Shown: positions 39,282 through 48,778 of the stretch, in pieces
How the letters are laid out: each line of letters begins with the position of its first letter
Numbering within the stretch: the first letter of the stretch is position 1
Assembly: GCF_004364245.1 (NCBI RefSeq)
Contig: NZ_SOAV01000004.1
Coordinates: 124,001-188,000, forward strand
DNA: 64,000 nucleotides
Origin: Streptomyces sp. BK208
GTDB taxonomy: Bacteria; Actinomycetota; Actinomycetes; Streptomycetales; Streptomycetaceae
Direction: 5' to 3'
Position numbers and translations under genes: made by a program
The notes under the pieces: generated by a model
What the model saw: the letters and a program-made list of their open reading frames with translations, nothing else
Databases searched by the model: none
What the model was told of the DNA's origin: nothing

Positions 39282-39348
39282 GAGGGCACTCCTTCGCGCC
39301 GGTGTGCGGTCGGTGCGGGGCGGGTCGTGGGGCGGGTCGCGGCGTCCG

Positions 39349-40617
39349 TCATCGTCCCGTCGCCTCCGACGTACCGGCCTCCACGGCGGCGGCCCACGCC
39401 CGCAGGCCCTCGTCGACGGCCGTCTCGTCGATCACGAGGGCCGGGATCATCCGCACCACCTGGTTCCAGGCCCCGCACAGCAGGAGGAGCAGTCCTTCGT
39501 CGACGGCGGCCCGCTGCACCCGGGCGGCGGTCTCCGGGTCCGGCTCGCCGTCCTCGGTGACGAACTCGCTCGCCAGCATCAGCCCCATGCCCCGTACGTC
39601 GCCGATGGCCGGGGTGCGGGACGCCACCGCCTCCAGGCCGTGGCGCAACCGGGCTCCCATCGTCTCGGCGTTCTCCACGAGCTTCTCGTCGCGCACGACG
39701 TCGAGGGTGGCGCAGGCAGCCGCGCAGGCGACCGCGTTGGCCCCGTACGTCCCGCCCTGCGAGCCGGCCCACGCCTTGCGCATCAGCTCCTCGGGGGCGG
39801 CGATGCCGGACAGCGGGAAACCGCTGGCCAGTCCCTTGGCGGTGACGAGGACGTCGGGAACGACGCCGAAGTGCTCGTGGCCCCAGAACCGGCCGGTGCG
39901 GCCCACACCGGTCTGCACCTCGTCGAGGATCAGCAGGAAGCCGTGCCGGTCGGCGCGCTCGCGCAGGCCCTGGAGGAAGGCCCGGTTCGCGGGCACGTAT
40001 CCGCCCTCGCCGAGGACCGGTTCGACGATCACGGCGGCGGTGTCGGCGGGAGACGAGATCGTCTGGAGGGTGTAGTCGAGTTCCCTCAGGGCGAAGCGGG
40101 TGGCGGTCTCCTCGTCCCAGCCGTAGCGGAAGGCGGTCGGGAAGGGGGTGACGACGACGCCGCTCATCAGCGGGGAGAACCCGGACCTGAAGCGGGTGCC
40201 GGAGGTGGTCATGGCGGCGGCGGCCACGGTGCGGCCGTGGAAGCCGCCGTGGCAGACCAGCACGTTGGGCCGTCCGGTGGCCTGGCGGGCCAGGCGCAGC
40301 GCGGCCTCGACCGCCTCGCTGCCGGAGTTGGTGAAGAACAGGCTGTCCAGGCCCTGGGGCAGCACCTCGCCGAGCTTGCCGACCAGGCGCCGCAGCGGCG
40401 GGTGCATGACGGTGGTGTACTGCCCGTGGACCAGGGTGGCGACCTGCTCCTGGGCGGCGGCCACGACCCTGGGGTGGCAGTGGCCGGTGCTGGTGACGCC
40501 GATGCCGGCGGTGAAGTCCAGATAGCGGCGGCCGTCCTCGCCGTGAAGGTGGACGCCCTCGCCCCGGACCGCCACCACGGGGGTGGCCTGGCGAAGGTGC
40601 GGCGACAGTGCGGTCAT
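39349..40617 (-). CDS. gabT: 4-aminobutyrate aminotransferase (class III)
   Basis: A PLP enzyme that transfers the GABA amino group to 2-oxoglutarate. The 422 residues contain YLDFTAGIGVTSTGHCHP, FFTNSGSEAVEAALRLAR, HGGFHGRTVAAAAMT, the cofactor Asp in FLLILDEVQTGVGRTG and the Schiff-base lysine in LVTAKGLASGFPLSG. It is the first gene of a gabTD operon, divergent from a PucR regulator across 150 bases. Related class III enzymes act on ornithine or diaminobutyrate; the gabD neighbour favours GABA. Confidence 0.92.
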   Translation of the reverse strand: MTALSPHLRQATPVVAVRGEGVHLHGEDGRRYLDFTAGIGVTSTGHCHPRVVAAAQEQVATLVHGQYTTVMHPPLRRLVGKLGEVLPQGLDSLFFTNSGSEAVEAALRLARQATGRPNVLVCHGGFHGRTVAAAAMTTSGTRFRSGFSPLMSGVVVTPFPTAFRYGWDEETATRFALRELDYTLQTISSPADTAAVIVEPVLGEGGYVPANRAFLQGLRERADRHGFLLILDEVQTGVGRTGRFWGHEHFGVVPDVLVTAKGLASGFPLSGIAAPEELMRKAWAGSQGGTYGANAVACAAACATLDVVRDEKLVENAETMGARLRHGLEAVASRTPAIGDVRGMGLMLASEFVTEDGEPDPETAARVQRAAVDEGLLLLLCGAWNQVVRMIPALVIDETAVDEGLRAWAAAVEAGTSEATGR

Positions 40618-40767
40618 GCTCGTCTCCCGGCCTGCTCGTCGGTCTCCTGCGGTCCCCCGAGCCTTCCCGGCGCGGCGGGCGCGGCAACGCCTGATCTGTC
40701 CGGCCGGGGCACGCCGTCCGGACGATGTGTCAGGTGTGCGGCGTAGCCTGAGTGCCAGGGAGGCACC

Positions 40768-42423
40768 GTGAGCGAGAACCGGCAGCCTGGCCCGTCGGGC
40801 CGGGCGCCCACCGTGGCCGACGTGCTGGCGCTTCCGGTGGTGGCCGGGGGTGATCCGCGGGTGGTCGCCGGCGAGGAGCACGTGGACCGTCCGGTCCGCT
40901 GGGTCCACGTCACCGAACTGACGGACCCCGCCTCCTTCCTCAAGGGCGGCGAGCTCGTCCTCACCACCGGCATGCCCCTGCCCGACGACCCGGCCGGCGT
41001 CCGCCGCTACATCGACGAACTCGCCGGCGTCGGGGCCGCGGCCCTGGTCATCGAGCTGGTGCGCCGCTACCACCGGCCGCCCGACGCCCTGGTCCAGGCC
41101 TGCCGGGCGCGGGGTCTGCCCCTGGTGACGCTCGCCAGCGACGTCAACTTCCTGGAGGTCACCCAGGTGGTCCACACGCTGATCCTCGGCCACCAGGCGG
41201 AGGCGATGCGCAGGACCCAGCGCGTGCACGAGGCGTTCACCGCCCTCACCCTGCGCGGCGCGGGCCCCGAGGAGGTGCTGCGCGCCGCCGCGGAGATGAG
41301 CGCCCGCACAGTCGTGCTGGAGAACCTGGTGCACCGGGCGCTGGTCTGCGAGCCCTCCGGGTCCGTGGAGCGGGCCGCGCTCACGGACTGGGAACGCCGC
41401 TCGCGCACCACGCCGGCCACCGACCGGGCGGGGGTCTCGGGCCCCGAGGGCTGGCTGGCGGCGCCCGTGGAGTACCAGGGCGAGAGGTGGGGCCGGGTGG
41501 TCATGCTGCCCGCGGCGCACCCCGGCCGGGCCTTCGGGCCCGAGGACGTCACGGTGCTGGAGCGGACCGCGATGGCGCTCACCATCGCCCGCCTCACCCA
41601 CCCCACGCCCTGGGAACGCACCGCTCACCGCAACGCCCTGCGCGAGCTGGTCGAACAGCGTCACCGCTCCCCCGCGGACGCGCGGGCCCGCCTCACCGCC
41701 CTGGGGGTGCCGGCGGACGACACCCTCTTCGTCGCCGTCCTGGCGGACCTGCCCTCGGCTGAGGACGCCGCGGCCGCCGAGGTGCGGCTCTGCGAGGAGT
41801 CGGCCCCCCAGGGTCCGCGGGTGCTCGCCGGGCTCCTCTCCCCCACCCGTCTCGGGGTGCTGCTGGCGCTGCGCCCGACCCGCCCCTGGCGCGAGGCCGT
41901 GCAGCGGGTGAGCCGCACCGCCCTGGACGCGGCCCCGGGTGCCACGGTGAGCGCCGGCGCGCCGGCCGGCGACCTGGCCGACGTGGCCCGCTCGTTCCGC
42001 GAGGCGGCCCGGGTGGCCGAGGCCGCCGACCCGGGCCTGCCGCTGCCGTCCGGCCGTTCCTTCCACGAGCGGTCCGACATCGGCCTGCGCCGCCTGCTGT
42101 TCGCGCTGCGCGACGACACCCGCCTCCAGGACTTCGCCGAACGGCAGTTGGGGCCGCTCCTGGACCACGACGCCCGGCACGGCACCGACCTCGTGACGAC
42201 CCTGCGGGGCTACCTGGACGCCGCGGGCAACAAAACGGTCGCCGCCCGCTCGTCGGGCCTGTCCCGGGAGACCGTCTACCAGCGGCTGCGCACCATCGAG
42301 CGGTTGCTCGGCCGGGACCTGGAGTCCGGCGAGCAGCGCACCGAACTCCACGTGGCCCTGCACGCCGTCGACGCGCTGCGGGCTCTCCCGCCGGCCGGCC
42401 GCCGTCCCGGCCGCGACCGATGA
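40768..42423 (+). CDS. PucR-family transcriptional regulator of the gab genes
   Basis: GTG 40768 follows AGGGAGG. The 551-residue protein has the PucR N-terminal domain (about 15-135; VADVLALPVVAGGDPRVVAGEEHVDRPVRWVHVTELTDPASFLKGGELVLTTG), a central CdaR GGDEF-like region (about 300-430), and the C-terminal PucR HTH (about 475-535; YLDAAGNKTVAARSSGLSRETVYQRLRTIERLLGRDL). Such regulators often activate divergent amine or purine catabolic operons, and this one is back to back with gabTD. GABA or succinate semialdehyde as inducer is inferred. Confidence 0.92.
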   Translation: MSENRQPGPSGRAPTVADVLALPVVAGGDPRVVAGEEHVDRPVRWVHVTELTDPASFLKGGELVLTTGMPLPDDPAGVRRYIDELAGVGAAALVIELVRRYHRPPDALVQACRARGLPLVTLASDVNFLEVTQVVHTLILGHQAEAMRRTQRVHEAFTALTLRGAGPEEVLRAAAEMSARTVVLENLVHRALVCEPSGSVERAALTDWERRSRTTPATDRAGVSGPEGWLAAPVEYQGERWGRVVMLPAAHPGRAFGPEDVTVLERTAMALTIARLTHPTPWERTAHRNALRELVEQRHRSPADARARLTALGVPADDTLFVAVLADLPSAEDAAAAEVRLCEESAPQGPRVLAGLLSPTRLGVLLALRPTRPWREAVQRVSRTALDAAPGATVSAGAPAGDLADVARSFREAARVAEAADPGLPLPSGRSFHERSDIGLRRLLFALRDDTRLQDFAERQLGPLLDHDARHGTDLVTTLRGYLDAAGNKTVAARSSGLSRETVYQRLRTIERLLGRDLESGEQRTELHVALHAVDALRALPPAGRRPGRDR

Positions 42424-42485
42424 GTTTTCGCCGGGGCCCGGGTCGTAGTGGTGTCCGACCGCACACGAAACGTTGAGGACTTCGC

Positions 42486-43058
42486 ATGCGTACTCTGATC
42501 AGCACCGCTTTCGTCTCGCTCGACGGTGTCGTGGAGGCCCCGGGCGGCGAGCCCGGCTACCGGAACTCCGGGTGGACCGTCAAGCACGTGGATTTCCTCC
42601 CCGAGGCGTTCGAGATCAAGGGCCGGGAGCAGAGCGAGGCCACGGCACTGCTCCTCGGACGGGTCAGCTACCAGGCGTTCAGCCCGGTGTGGCCGGACAT
42701 GGAGGAGTTTCCCGAGTACCGGAAGATGCCGAAGTACGTCGTCTCCACCACGCTCACCGAGGACGACCTGGTCACGAACTGGGGCGAGACGACGATCCTG
42801 CGTTCGCTCGACGAGGTCGCCGCGCTGAAGCAGACCGAGGGCGGGCCGATCATCGTGCACGGCAGTGCCGCCCTGAACCGGGGCCTGTCGGACGCCGGCC
42901 TGATCGACCGCTACCACCTGCTGGTCTTCCCGCTCCTCCTCGGTGCGGGCAAGCGGCTGTTCAGCGACGCGGACAACGACGCGCGGAAGCTGCGGCTCGT
43001 CGAGCACGAGGTCTACGCCAACGGCCTGCAGAAGAACGTCTTCGACGTCGTCCACTGA
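42486..43058 (+). CDS. Dihydrofolate reductase-fold (RibD C-terminal-like) protein
   Basis: The 190 residues match the RibD C-terminal/DHFR-like family: RTLISTAFVSLDGVVEAPGGEPGYRNSGW, ATALLLGRVSYQAF, YVVSTTL, IIVHGSAALNRGL and YHLLVFPLLLGAGKRLF. These are cytosolic NADPH reductases of unknown substrate, often single genes in actinobacteria. It lies 62 bases after pucR on the same strand. A hairpin downstream separates it from the convergent xylobiose operon. Confidence 0.9.
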   Translation: MRTLISTAFVSLDGVVEAPGGEPGYRNSGWTVKHVDFLPEAFEIKGREQSEATALLLGRVSYQAFSPVWPDMEEFPEYRKMPKYVVSTTLTEDDLVTNWGETTILRSLDEVAALKQTEGGPIIVHGSAALNRGLSDAGLIDRYHLLVFPLLLGAGKRLFSDADNDARKLRLVEHEVYANGLQKNVFDVVH

Positions 43059-43064
43059 GCCGTC

Positions 43065-43112
43065 CGGCGAGCGGCGGTGCCGGGGCCGGAGCCCCGGGGC
43101 CGCCGCTCGCCG
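43065..43112. terminator. Bidirectional hairpin between convergent genes
   Basis: CGGCGAGCGGCGG (43065-43077) pairs with 43100-43112, with a second CCGGGG/CCCCGG helix inside the loop. It lies between the DHFR-like stop and the end of the GH3 gene at 43125, and can serve both. Confidence 0.75.
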
Positions 43113-43124
43113 TCCGGCGCAGAC

Positions 43125-45539
43125 TCAGACGCCCTGGGTCTCCTGGGTCTCCAGTGGCTCCTGGGTCTCCAGCGCCTCCTGCGTGAACACGGCGTGCAGG
43201 CGCCGCGTGTGGTCGACCTGCCGTTCCGGTCCGGTGAGCGCGACCGTCGCCGTCAGCCGCGTCTCCGTGCTGGACGCGGCGAACCGCAGCTCCAGCTCCC
43301 CGGGTTCGACGACGCGGCGGCCGTCGCGGCCGGTGAAGGAGGCGAGGTCGGCGGGTACCTCGACGCGCACCCGGCGGGCCTCGCCCGGGGCCAGCGGCAC
43401 CCGCGTCCAGCCGACGAGGCGCTGCACCGGCTGCACGACGGAGGCGACCGGGTCGTGCAGGTAGAGCTGCACCACCTCGGTGCCGTGCCGTTCGCCGGTG
43501 TTGCGGACGGTGAGTTCCACCGAGAACGCGCCGTCCGTGGGCACCTGCTCCCCGTGCGCCACGAGGTCGCTCCAGGCGAACGCGGTGTACGTGAGCCCGT
43601 GCCCGAAGCCGAAGGCGGGTGTCGGGTCGATGTTGGACACCTCGCTGGCCTGGGCGAGCCGCGCCCCGAGGTAGGTGGTCGGCTGGGCGCCCGGGCCGCG
43701 GGGCACGCTGACGGGCAGCCTGCCGGAGGGGCTGGTGCGCCCGCTGAGCACGCCGGCGATGGCGGCGGTGCCCTCCTCGCCGGGGAAGAAGGACTGCACG
43801 ATCGCGGCGGACTCGGTCACCGCCCGGCCCAGCGCGTAGGGCCGCCCGGCGAGCAGAACGGTGACCACGGGGCTGCCGGCGTCGAGGAGCGCGTCGAGGA
43901 GCTGCTGCTGGGCGCCGGGCAGGGTGAGGGACTCGGCGTCGCAGCCCTCACCGCTCGTGCCGCGGCCGAACAGGCCGGCCCGGTCACCGAGGACGGCGAC
44001 GACCACGTCCGCCTCGCGGGCCGCGTCCACCGCCGCCTCGATGCCGGAGAGGTCGCCGTCGTCGACGCCGGTGCCCCGGGCGACGGTGATCTCCGCGTCG
44101 GGGAACTCGGCGGTCAGCGTGTCGTGCAGGGTGGGCAGGTCGATGCCGACCGGCACCTGCGGGTGCTGCACGCCGACGTGCCGGGGGAAGGAGTAGCAGC
44201 CGAGCACCGCGGTCGCCTCGGTGGCGTTGGGACCGACCAGGGCGATGCGGCGGGGACCGGCGAGCGGCAGGGTGCCGTCGTTGGTGAGCAGCACGACCGC
44301 CTTGTCGGCGATCTCCCGGGCCAGTTCCCGGTTCTCGGGCCGGTCCAGGTCGATCCGTCCGCGCAGCGCCTCCGGGTCGTCCAAATCCACCCCGTCGAGC
44401 GCGGGCGGGACCGGGCTCCAGTCCGGGTCGAGCAGGCCGAGCTGGGCCTTCTGGCCGAGGACCCGGCGCAGCGCCCGGTCGATGAGCGCCTCGGGCACCC
44501 GGCCGTCGGTGACCGCCTCGACGAGCGGGGCACCGAAGGTCTTGACGGTGGGCAGCTCGACGTCCAGGCCCGCGTGCAGGGCGGCCGAGGCGGCGTCGGT
44601 CCAGTCGGCGACGACGCCGTGCAGCGTCTTGAGGAAGGCGATGCCGAAGTAGTCGGCGACGACCGTTCCCTCGAAGCCCCAGGTGTCGCGCAGCAGCCCG
44701 GTCAGCAGCGTCTCGTCGCCCGCGGCGGGCACGCCGTCGATGTCGGTGTAGGCGGACATCACGGAACGGGGGCCGCCCTCGCGGACGGCCATCTCGAACG
44801 GCGGGAGCAGGACGTCGGCCCGCTCGCGGGTGCCCACGGAGGAGGGGGCGAGGTTGCGGCCGGCGCGGGAGGCGGAGTAGCCCACGAAGTGCTTGAGGGT
44901 GGCGACGATCCCGGCGGACTCCAGGCCCTGGACGTACGCGGTACCGATGGTGCCGACGAGGTAGGGGTCCTCCCCGATGGTCTCCTCGACCCGGCCCCAG
45001 CGGGCGTCGCGGACCACGTCGAGGACGGGCGCGAGGCCCTGGTGGATGCCGAGGGAGCGCATGTCGCGGCCGATGGCGGCGGCCATCCGGCGCACCACGT
45101 CCGGGTCGAAGGTGGCGCCCCAGGACAGGGGGACGGGGTAGGCCGTGGCGCCCCAGGCGGCGAAGCCGGCCAGGCACTCCTCGTGGGCGACGGCGGGGAT
45201 GCCGAAGCGGCCGGCCGAGGTGATGCGGGCCTGGGTGCGCATGAGGGAGAGCGCGCCGAGCGCGGGGTCGACGGGGACGGTGCCGAAGGGGCGGGTGAGC
45301 TGGCCGAGCCCGGCGGGCACGAGCGCGTCGAGGTCGACGGCCTCCTCCATGTCGTGCTGGTGGGGGGCGACTTCACCGCCCTTGTCGGAGGCGCCGACCC
45401 ACACGCCGTACAGCTGGGCGATCTTCTCCTCGAGGGTCATCGCGGCGACGAGCGCGTCGACTCGGGCGGCGACGGGGCGGGTGGGGTCGTTCCAGAGGGG
45501 AATTTCGGGAGTGGTCTCTACAGCCACGTCGGCAGTCAC
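43125..45539 (-). CDS. bxlA: Intracellular GH3 beta-xylosidase/beta-glucosidase (BxlA-like)
   Basis: A GH3 enzyme of 804 residues without a signal peptide, so it acts on imported disaccharide. The (beta/alpha)8 domain contains GIPAVAHEECLAGF, LAPVLDVVRDARWGRVEETIGEDP and KHFVGYSA, with the nucleophile D296 in GTVVADYFGIAF. The alpha/beta sandwich and a C-terminal fibronectin-III-like domain (about 690-780) follow. The last residues repeat ETQ (EALETQEPLETQETQ). The GTG complementary to 45537-45539, behind GGAGGAAA, overlaps the permease stop by 4 bases. The operon order and divergent LacI gene match the xylobiose system bxlEFGA; a beta-glucosidase role is the alternative. Confidence 0.88.
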   Translation of the reverse strand: MTADVAVETTPEIPLWNDPTRPVAARVDALVAAMTLEEKIAQLYGVWVGASDKGGEVAPHQHDMEEAVDLDALVPAGLGQLTRPFGTVPVDPALGALSLMRTQARITSAGRFGIPAVAHEECLAGFAAWGATAYPVPLSWGATFDPDVVRRMAAAIGRDMRSLGIHQGLAPVLDVVRDARWGRVEETIGEDPYLVGTIGTAYVQGLESAGIVATLKHFVGYSASRAGRNLAPSSVGTRERADVLLPPFEMAVREGGPRSVMSAYTDIDGVPAAGDETLLTGLLRDTWGFEGTVVADYFGIAFLKTLHGVVADWTDAASAALHAGLDVELPTVKTFGAPLVEAVTDGRVPEALIDRALRRVLGQKAQLGLLDPDWSPVPPALDGVDLDDPEALRGRIDLDRPENRELAREIADKAVVLLTNDGTLPLAGPRRIALVGPNATEATAVLGCYSFPRHVGVQHPQVPVGIDLPTLHDTLTAEFPDAEITVARGTGVDDGDLSGIEAAVDAAREADVVVAVLGDRAGLFGRGTSGEGCDAESLTLPGAQQQLLDALLDAGSPVVTVLLAGRPYALGRAVTESAAIVQSFFPGEEGTAAIAGVLSGRTSPSGRLPVSVPRGPGAQPTTYLGARLAQASEVSNIDPTPAFGFGHGLTYTAFAWSDLVAHGEQVPTDGAFSVELTVRNTGERHGTEVVQLYLHDPVASVVQPVQRLVGWTRVPLAPGEARRVRVEVPADLASFTGRDGRRVVEPGELELRFAASSTETRLTATVALTGPERQVDHTRRLHAVFTQEALETQEPLETQETQGV

Positions 45540-46354
45540 TTTCCTCCGACACCCATCAGCCCCTGGACCAGGGCGCGACGGGCGAACAGGTAGACGAGCA
45601 GGATGGGCACCATGGACAGCACCACGGCTCCCAGCAGACCGGGGATGTCGATCCCGTGCGCGGTCTGGAAGTTGTACAGACCCAGGGTGACCACCTTGGT
45701 GGACTCGGACTGGGTCAGGACCAGCGGGAACAGGAAGCCGTTCCACGCCTGGAGTGCGGAGAACACCACGATCGTGGAGAGTCCGCCGCGGGACAGCGGG
45801 ACGACGAGCTGGAAGAACATGCGCCGCGGACTGGCGCCGTCCATCGCCATGGCCTCGTACAGCTCCGAGGAGATGTCACGCATCGCGCCGCTGAGGATCA
45901 GCGCGGACATCGGCAGGCAGAAGGCGGCCGTCGGCAGGATGACGCCGAGCAGGTTGTCGTACAGCCCCGCTTCGCTGATCAGGTAGAACATCGGCACGAT
46001 CACGGCCTGGGCCGGGATGGCCAGGCCGAGCAGGAACAGCCGGAAGATCGCCGACGTGGCCCTGCCGCGGCTGCGGACGATCGCGTAGGCGAGCGGCGGG
46101 ACCAGCAGCAGCACGATGCCGATCACGCAGGCGGTGACGACGAGCGTGTTGAGGAAGTACTGGCCGAAGCCCGAGTCGAAGGCACCGGTGAAGTTGTCCA
46201 GCGTGAAGCTGTCCGGGAACGAGACCGGGCCGTTCTCGGCGTAGTCCTGGCGGGTCCGCAGGGTCGCGGCGAGCATCACGTACAGCGGCAGCCCGACCAG
46301 GACGAGCCAGACGAGCGAGCCGACGCCGGCCACGTAGTTGGGTCGGCGTCTCAT
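45536..46354 (-). CDS. bxlG: Sugar ABC transporter permease (BxlG-like, MalG type)
   Basis: A 272-residue MalG-type inner membrane permease with six helices and the EAA loop YEAMAMDGASPRRMFFQLVVPLSRGG that docks the ATPase. Its start overlaps the upstream permease stop by 4 bases (ATGA), and its stop overlaps the GH3 start. No ATPase gene is present; in Streptomyces the shared MsiK ATPase serves such importers. Confidence 0.9.
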   Translation of the reverse strand: MRRRPNYVAGVGSLVWLVLVGLPLYVMLAATLRTRQDYAENGPVSFPDSFTLDNFTGAFDSGFGQYFLNTLVVTACVIGIVLLLVPPLAYAIVRSRGRATSAIFRLFLLGLAIPAQAVIVPMFYLISEAGLYDNLLGVILPTAAFCLPMSALILSGAMRDISSELYEAMAMDGASPRRMFFQLVVPLSRGGLSTIVVFSALQAWNGFLFPLVLTQSESTKVVTLGLYNFQTAHGIDIPGLLGAVVLSMVPILLVYLFARRALVQGLMGVGGK

Positions 46355-47307
46355 GACACACCCTCCATGGAGCTGCGCATCTTGTCGTAGCCGGAGACCC
46401 GGACGACGACCAGCGAGATGACGGTGGCGGCGACGACCAGGGCGAGGGCGATCGCGGAGCCGGTGCCGTAGTCGAAGCCCTTGAACGCCTTGTCGTACAT
46501 GTAGTAGGCGCTGATGGTGGTGTCCGTGCCGGGGCCGCCCTGGGTCAGGATGAGGACGGTCTCGAAGGTGGTCAGTCCGCCGACGATCATCAGGATCATC
46601 GAGGTGATCATCGAGGTCCGCAGCTGCGGCAGGGTGATGTGGAAGAACTGCCGGTAGCGGCCCGCCCCGTCGATCTCCGCCGCCTGGTACAGCACCTGCG
46701 GGACGGAGCGGGCGGCGCCCTGGTAGATCAGCGTGTGGAACGGGGTGAACTGCCAGGTGCTGACGAAGGCCAGCACGCCGATGGCGGTGCTCTGCTCGCC
46801 GAACAGGTTGCCGTCGCCGAAGAGCCACGTGGCCTCGGCGGGGATGCCGAAGTTCGGGTCGAGCAGCGCCCGCCACAGCACGGACACGGCCGTCGCGGAC
46901 AGCAGCAGCGGGATGAAGTAGATGACGGACAGGACGGCGCGGTTGCGCTGGTGGCCGGCGGCCCAGACGCCGAGCAGGATGCTCAGCGGAGTCTGCAGGA
47001 CCACGCCGAGCGCGGTCAGCAGCAGGGTCAGCCAGATGCTCTTGAGCATCACCGGGTCGTCGATGAGGCGCGACCAGTTGTCCGTGCCGACGAACTCGGG
47101 CGAGCTGATGCCGTCCCAGCTCATGAAGGACAGCACCGCCACCATGATCAGCGGGACGATCGCGAAGAGGAAGAAGAACACTGCGGCGGGCACCGCCCAG
47201 CCGAAGCCGGGGCGGCCCACCGTCGTCGCGGACGAGGCGGGCGGCCGCCGCCGGGACTCCTTGCGGGGTCCGGCGGCGGGCCGTGCGCTCGTGAGGTCTG
47301 TGGTCAT
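46351..47307 (-). CDS. bxlF: Sugar ABC transporter permease (BxlF-like, MalF type)
   Basis: A 318-residue MalF-type permease with a basic N-terminal tail of about 35 residues and six helices (AVPAAVFFFLFAIVPLIMVAVLSFMSW is the first). The EAA loop reads YQAAEIDGAGRYRQFFHITLPQLRTS. It pairs with the following permease to form the membrane channel for the imported xylo-oligosaccharide. Confidence 0.9.
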   Translation of the reverse strand: MTTDLTSARPAAGPRKESRRRPPASSATTVGRPGFGWAVPAAVFFFLFAIVPLIMVAVLSFMSWDGISSPEFVGTDNWSRLIDDPVMLKSIWLTLLLTALGVVLQTPLSILLGVWAAGHQRNRAVLSVIYFIPLLLSATAVSVLWRALLDPNFGIPAEATWLFGDGNLFGEQSTAIGVLAFVSTWQFTPFHTLIYQGAARSVPQVLYQAAEIDGAGRYRQFFHITLPQLRTSMITSMILMIVGGLTTFETVLILTQGGPGTDTTISAYYMYDKAFKGFDYGTGSAIALALVVAATVISLVVVRVSGYDKMRSSMEGVS

Positions 47308-47317
47308 GAGCCGTTCG

Positions 47318-48622
47318 TCACTCGGTCGGGAGGGCCTGCATGGCCTTGATGAAGCCGTCCGCGTCGAGCTGTCCGTTGAAGAACTGCTGGATGGCCTTGT
47401 GCATGTCCGAGCTGGCCTTCTGCGGGTACGCCTGGTCCCAGGACAGCTGGAAGGACGGGGCGTCGGAGACCAGGTCGTACTGGAAGCGCGAGTACTCGGG
47501 GGTGCCGGAACCGTCGATGAACTTGTCGGTGTTCGTCGTCGTCGGCAGGTTGCCGATGTCGAGCTGCGCCTTGACGAAGTCGTCGGAGTACATGAGCTTC
47601 AGGAACTCGGCGACCGCCTCGGGGTGCTTGGTCTTCTTCATCACCGAGTAGTAGTTGTTGGTGTTGCCCGCCACGTCGGCCGGGTCGCCCTTGCCGCCCG
47701 CGACGGTCGGGAAAGCGGTGTAGCCGAGGTCCTTCTCGGCGAACTCCTTGTGGTCCGTGAGCTGCTGGGAGTAGTACCAGGAACCCATCAGCTCGAAGCC
47801 GGCCTTGCCTGAGGCCACCAGCTGGACCGAGCCGCCGTTGGTGTACTTGACGGAGTCGTAGTTCTTGCCGAAGGCCCCGGAGTCGACCAGCTCCTTGATC
47901 ATGTCCAGGGCCTTCTTGCTCTCCGCGCTCTCCCAGGCGCTCTTGTCGCCGCCGACGGCCTTCGCGAACAGCTCCGGTCCGGCTATGCGGTCGTAGAGGT
48001 ACTGGAACCACATCTGGGTGGGCCAGACGTCGCCGCCACCGAGCGCGATCGGCGTGACGCCCGCGTCCTTGAGCTTGCCCACCGCGTCGAGCAGCTCGTC
48101 CCAGGTCTTCGGCGGCTGGACGCCCGCGTCGTCGAGGACCTTCTTGTTGTGGAACAGCAGCACCGGCTGGGTACCGCGCATCGGGACGCCGTACGGCTTG
48201 CCGTCGACGACGGCGCTCTCGAAGACGGACGGCAGGAACTTCTTCTCCAGGTCCGGGTTCTTCTTGATGAAGTCGTCCAGCGGGAGGAGCAGGTCCGCCT
48301 TGACGAACGGCTTGATGCTGCCGCCGCCCCAGTTGAAGAAGACGTCCGGAGCCTGCGGGGTGTTGATGATCGTCTGCAGCTTGGTCTGGTAGTCGGCACC
48401 GGGGATGGTGTCGAGCACCGCCTTGACGTCGGACGTCTCGTTGAAGGTCTTGACGATCTGCTCTTCGACCTTGTTGCTGGCGTCCCCGTAGACCAGGACA
48501 TGGATCTTGCCGTCGTCCGACGACGCCCCGCCGTTCCCGTCACCGCAGGCCGACAGGCTCAGCGCCAGGGCGAGCGTCGCGCCGGTGGCGACCAGTCTGG
48601 GCAAGCGCGCACGTGTCTTCAT
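47318..48622 (-). CDS. bxlE: Sugar-binding lipoprotein (BxlE-like)
   Basis: A 434-residue extracellular solute-binding protein (family 1). The signal ends ALALSLSAC, with the lipidated cysteine about residue 26, followed by a Gly/Asp/Ser tether. The mature domain contains IHVLVYGDASNKVEEQIVKTFNE, FFNWGGGSIKPFVKADLLLPLDD and a Trp/Tyr-rich cleft. It heads the operon and should capture xylobiose or a related disaccharide. The GAAAGG ribosome site is inside the inverted repeat listed upstream. Confidence 0.9.
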   Translation of the reverse strand: MKTRARLPRLVATGATLALALSLSACGDGNGGASSDDGKIHVLVYGDASNKVEEQIVKTFNETSDVKAVLDTIPGADYQTKLQTIINTPQAPDVFFNWGGGSIKPFVKADLLLPLDDFIKKNPDLEKKFLPSVFESAVVDGKPYGVPMRGTQPVLLFHNKKVLDDAGVQPPKTWDELLDAVGKLKDAGVTPIALGGGDVWPTQMWFQYLYDRIAGPELFAKAVGGDKSAWESAESKKALDMIKELVDSGAFGKNYDSVKYTNGGSVQLVASGKAGFELMGSWYYSQQLTDHKEFAEKDLGYTAFPTVAGGKGDPADVAGNTNNYYSVMKKTKHPEAVAEFLKLMYSDDFVKAQLDIGNLPTTTNTDKFIDGSGTPEYSRFQYDLVSDAPSFQLSWDQAYPQKASSDMHKAIQQFFNGQLDADGFIKAMQALPTE

Positions 48623-48633
48623 CGTTCGCCTTT

Positions 48634-48702
48634 CGAAAGTTTCGGCACCATCACCGAAAGTCCATGCTGGTCGGACAGTAAAGTGAGACCGGATTTCCGG
48701 TC
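48634..48702. promoter_or_regulatory. bxlE-bxlR intergenic operators
   Basis: The divergent spacer holds CGAAAGTTTCG at 48634-48644 (5-bp arms around one base) and another CGAAAG at 48655-48660. Further upstream is the 16-bp palindrome GACCGGATTTCCGGTC at 48687-48702. AACGTT with AT-rich flanks follows at 48728-48733, near the regulator promoter. The CGAAA/TTTCG sites, which flank the bxlE ribosome site, fit repression by the divergent LacI protein; this is inferred from position. Confidence 0.6.
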
Positions 48703-48778
48703 AATGGCCGTGCGGCTGCCGTCTCAAAACGTTATCGACCGCATGCCCTATCCTTCGAGCATGCACGAGGAAGTTGAG

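Noticed and set aside
43127..43190. Short CTGGGTCTCCAG direct repeats as a mobile-element end
   Set aside because: They encode the ETQ-repeat tail of the GH3 enzyme and have no inverted partner or target-site duplication.
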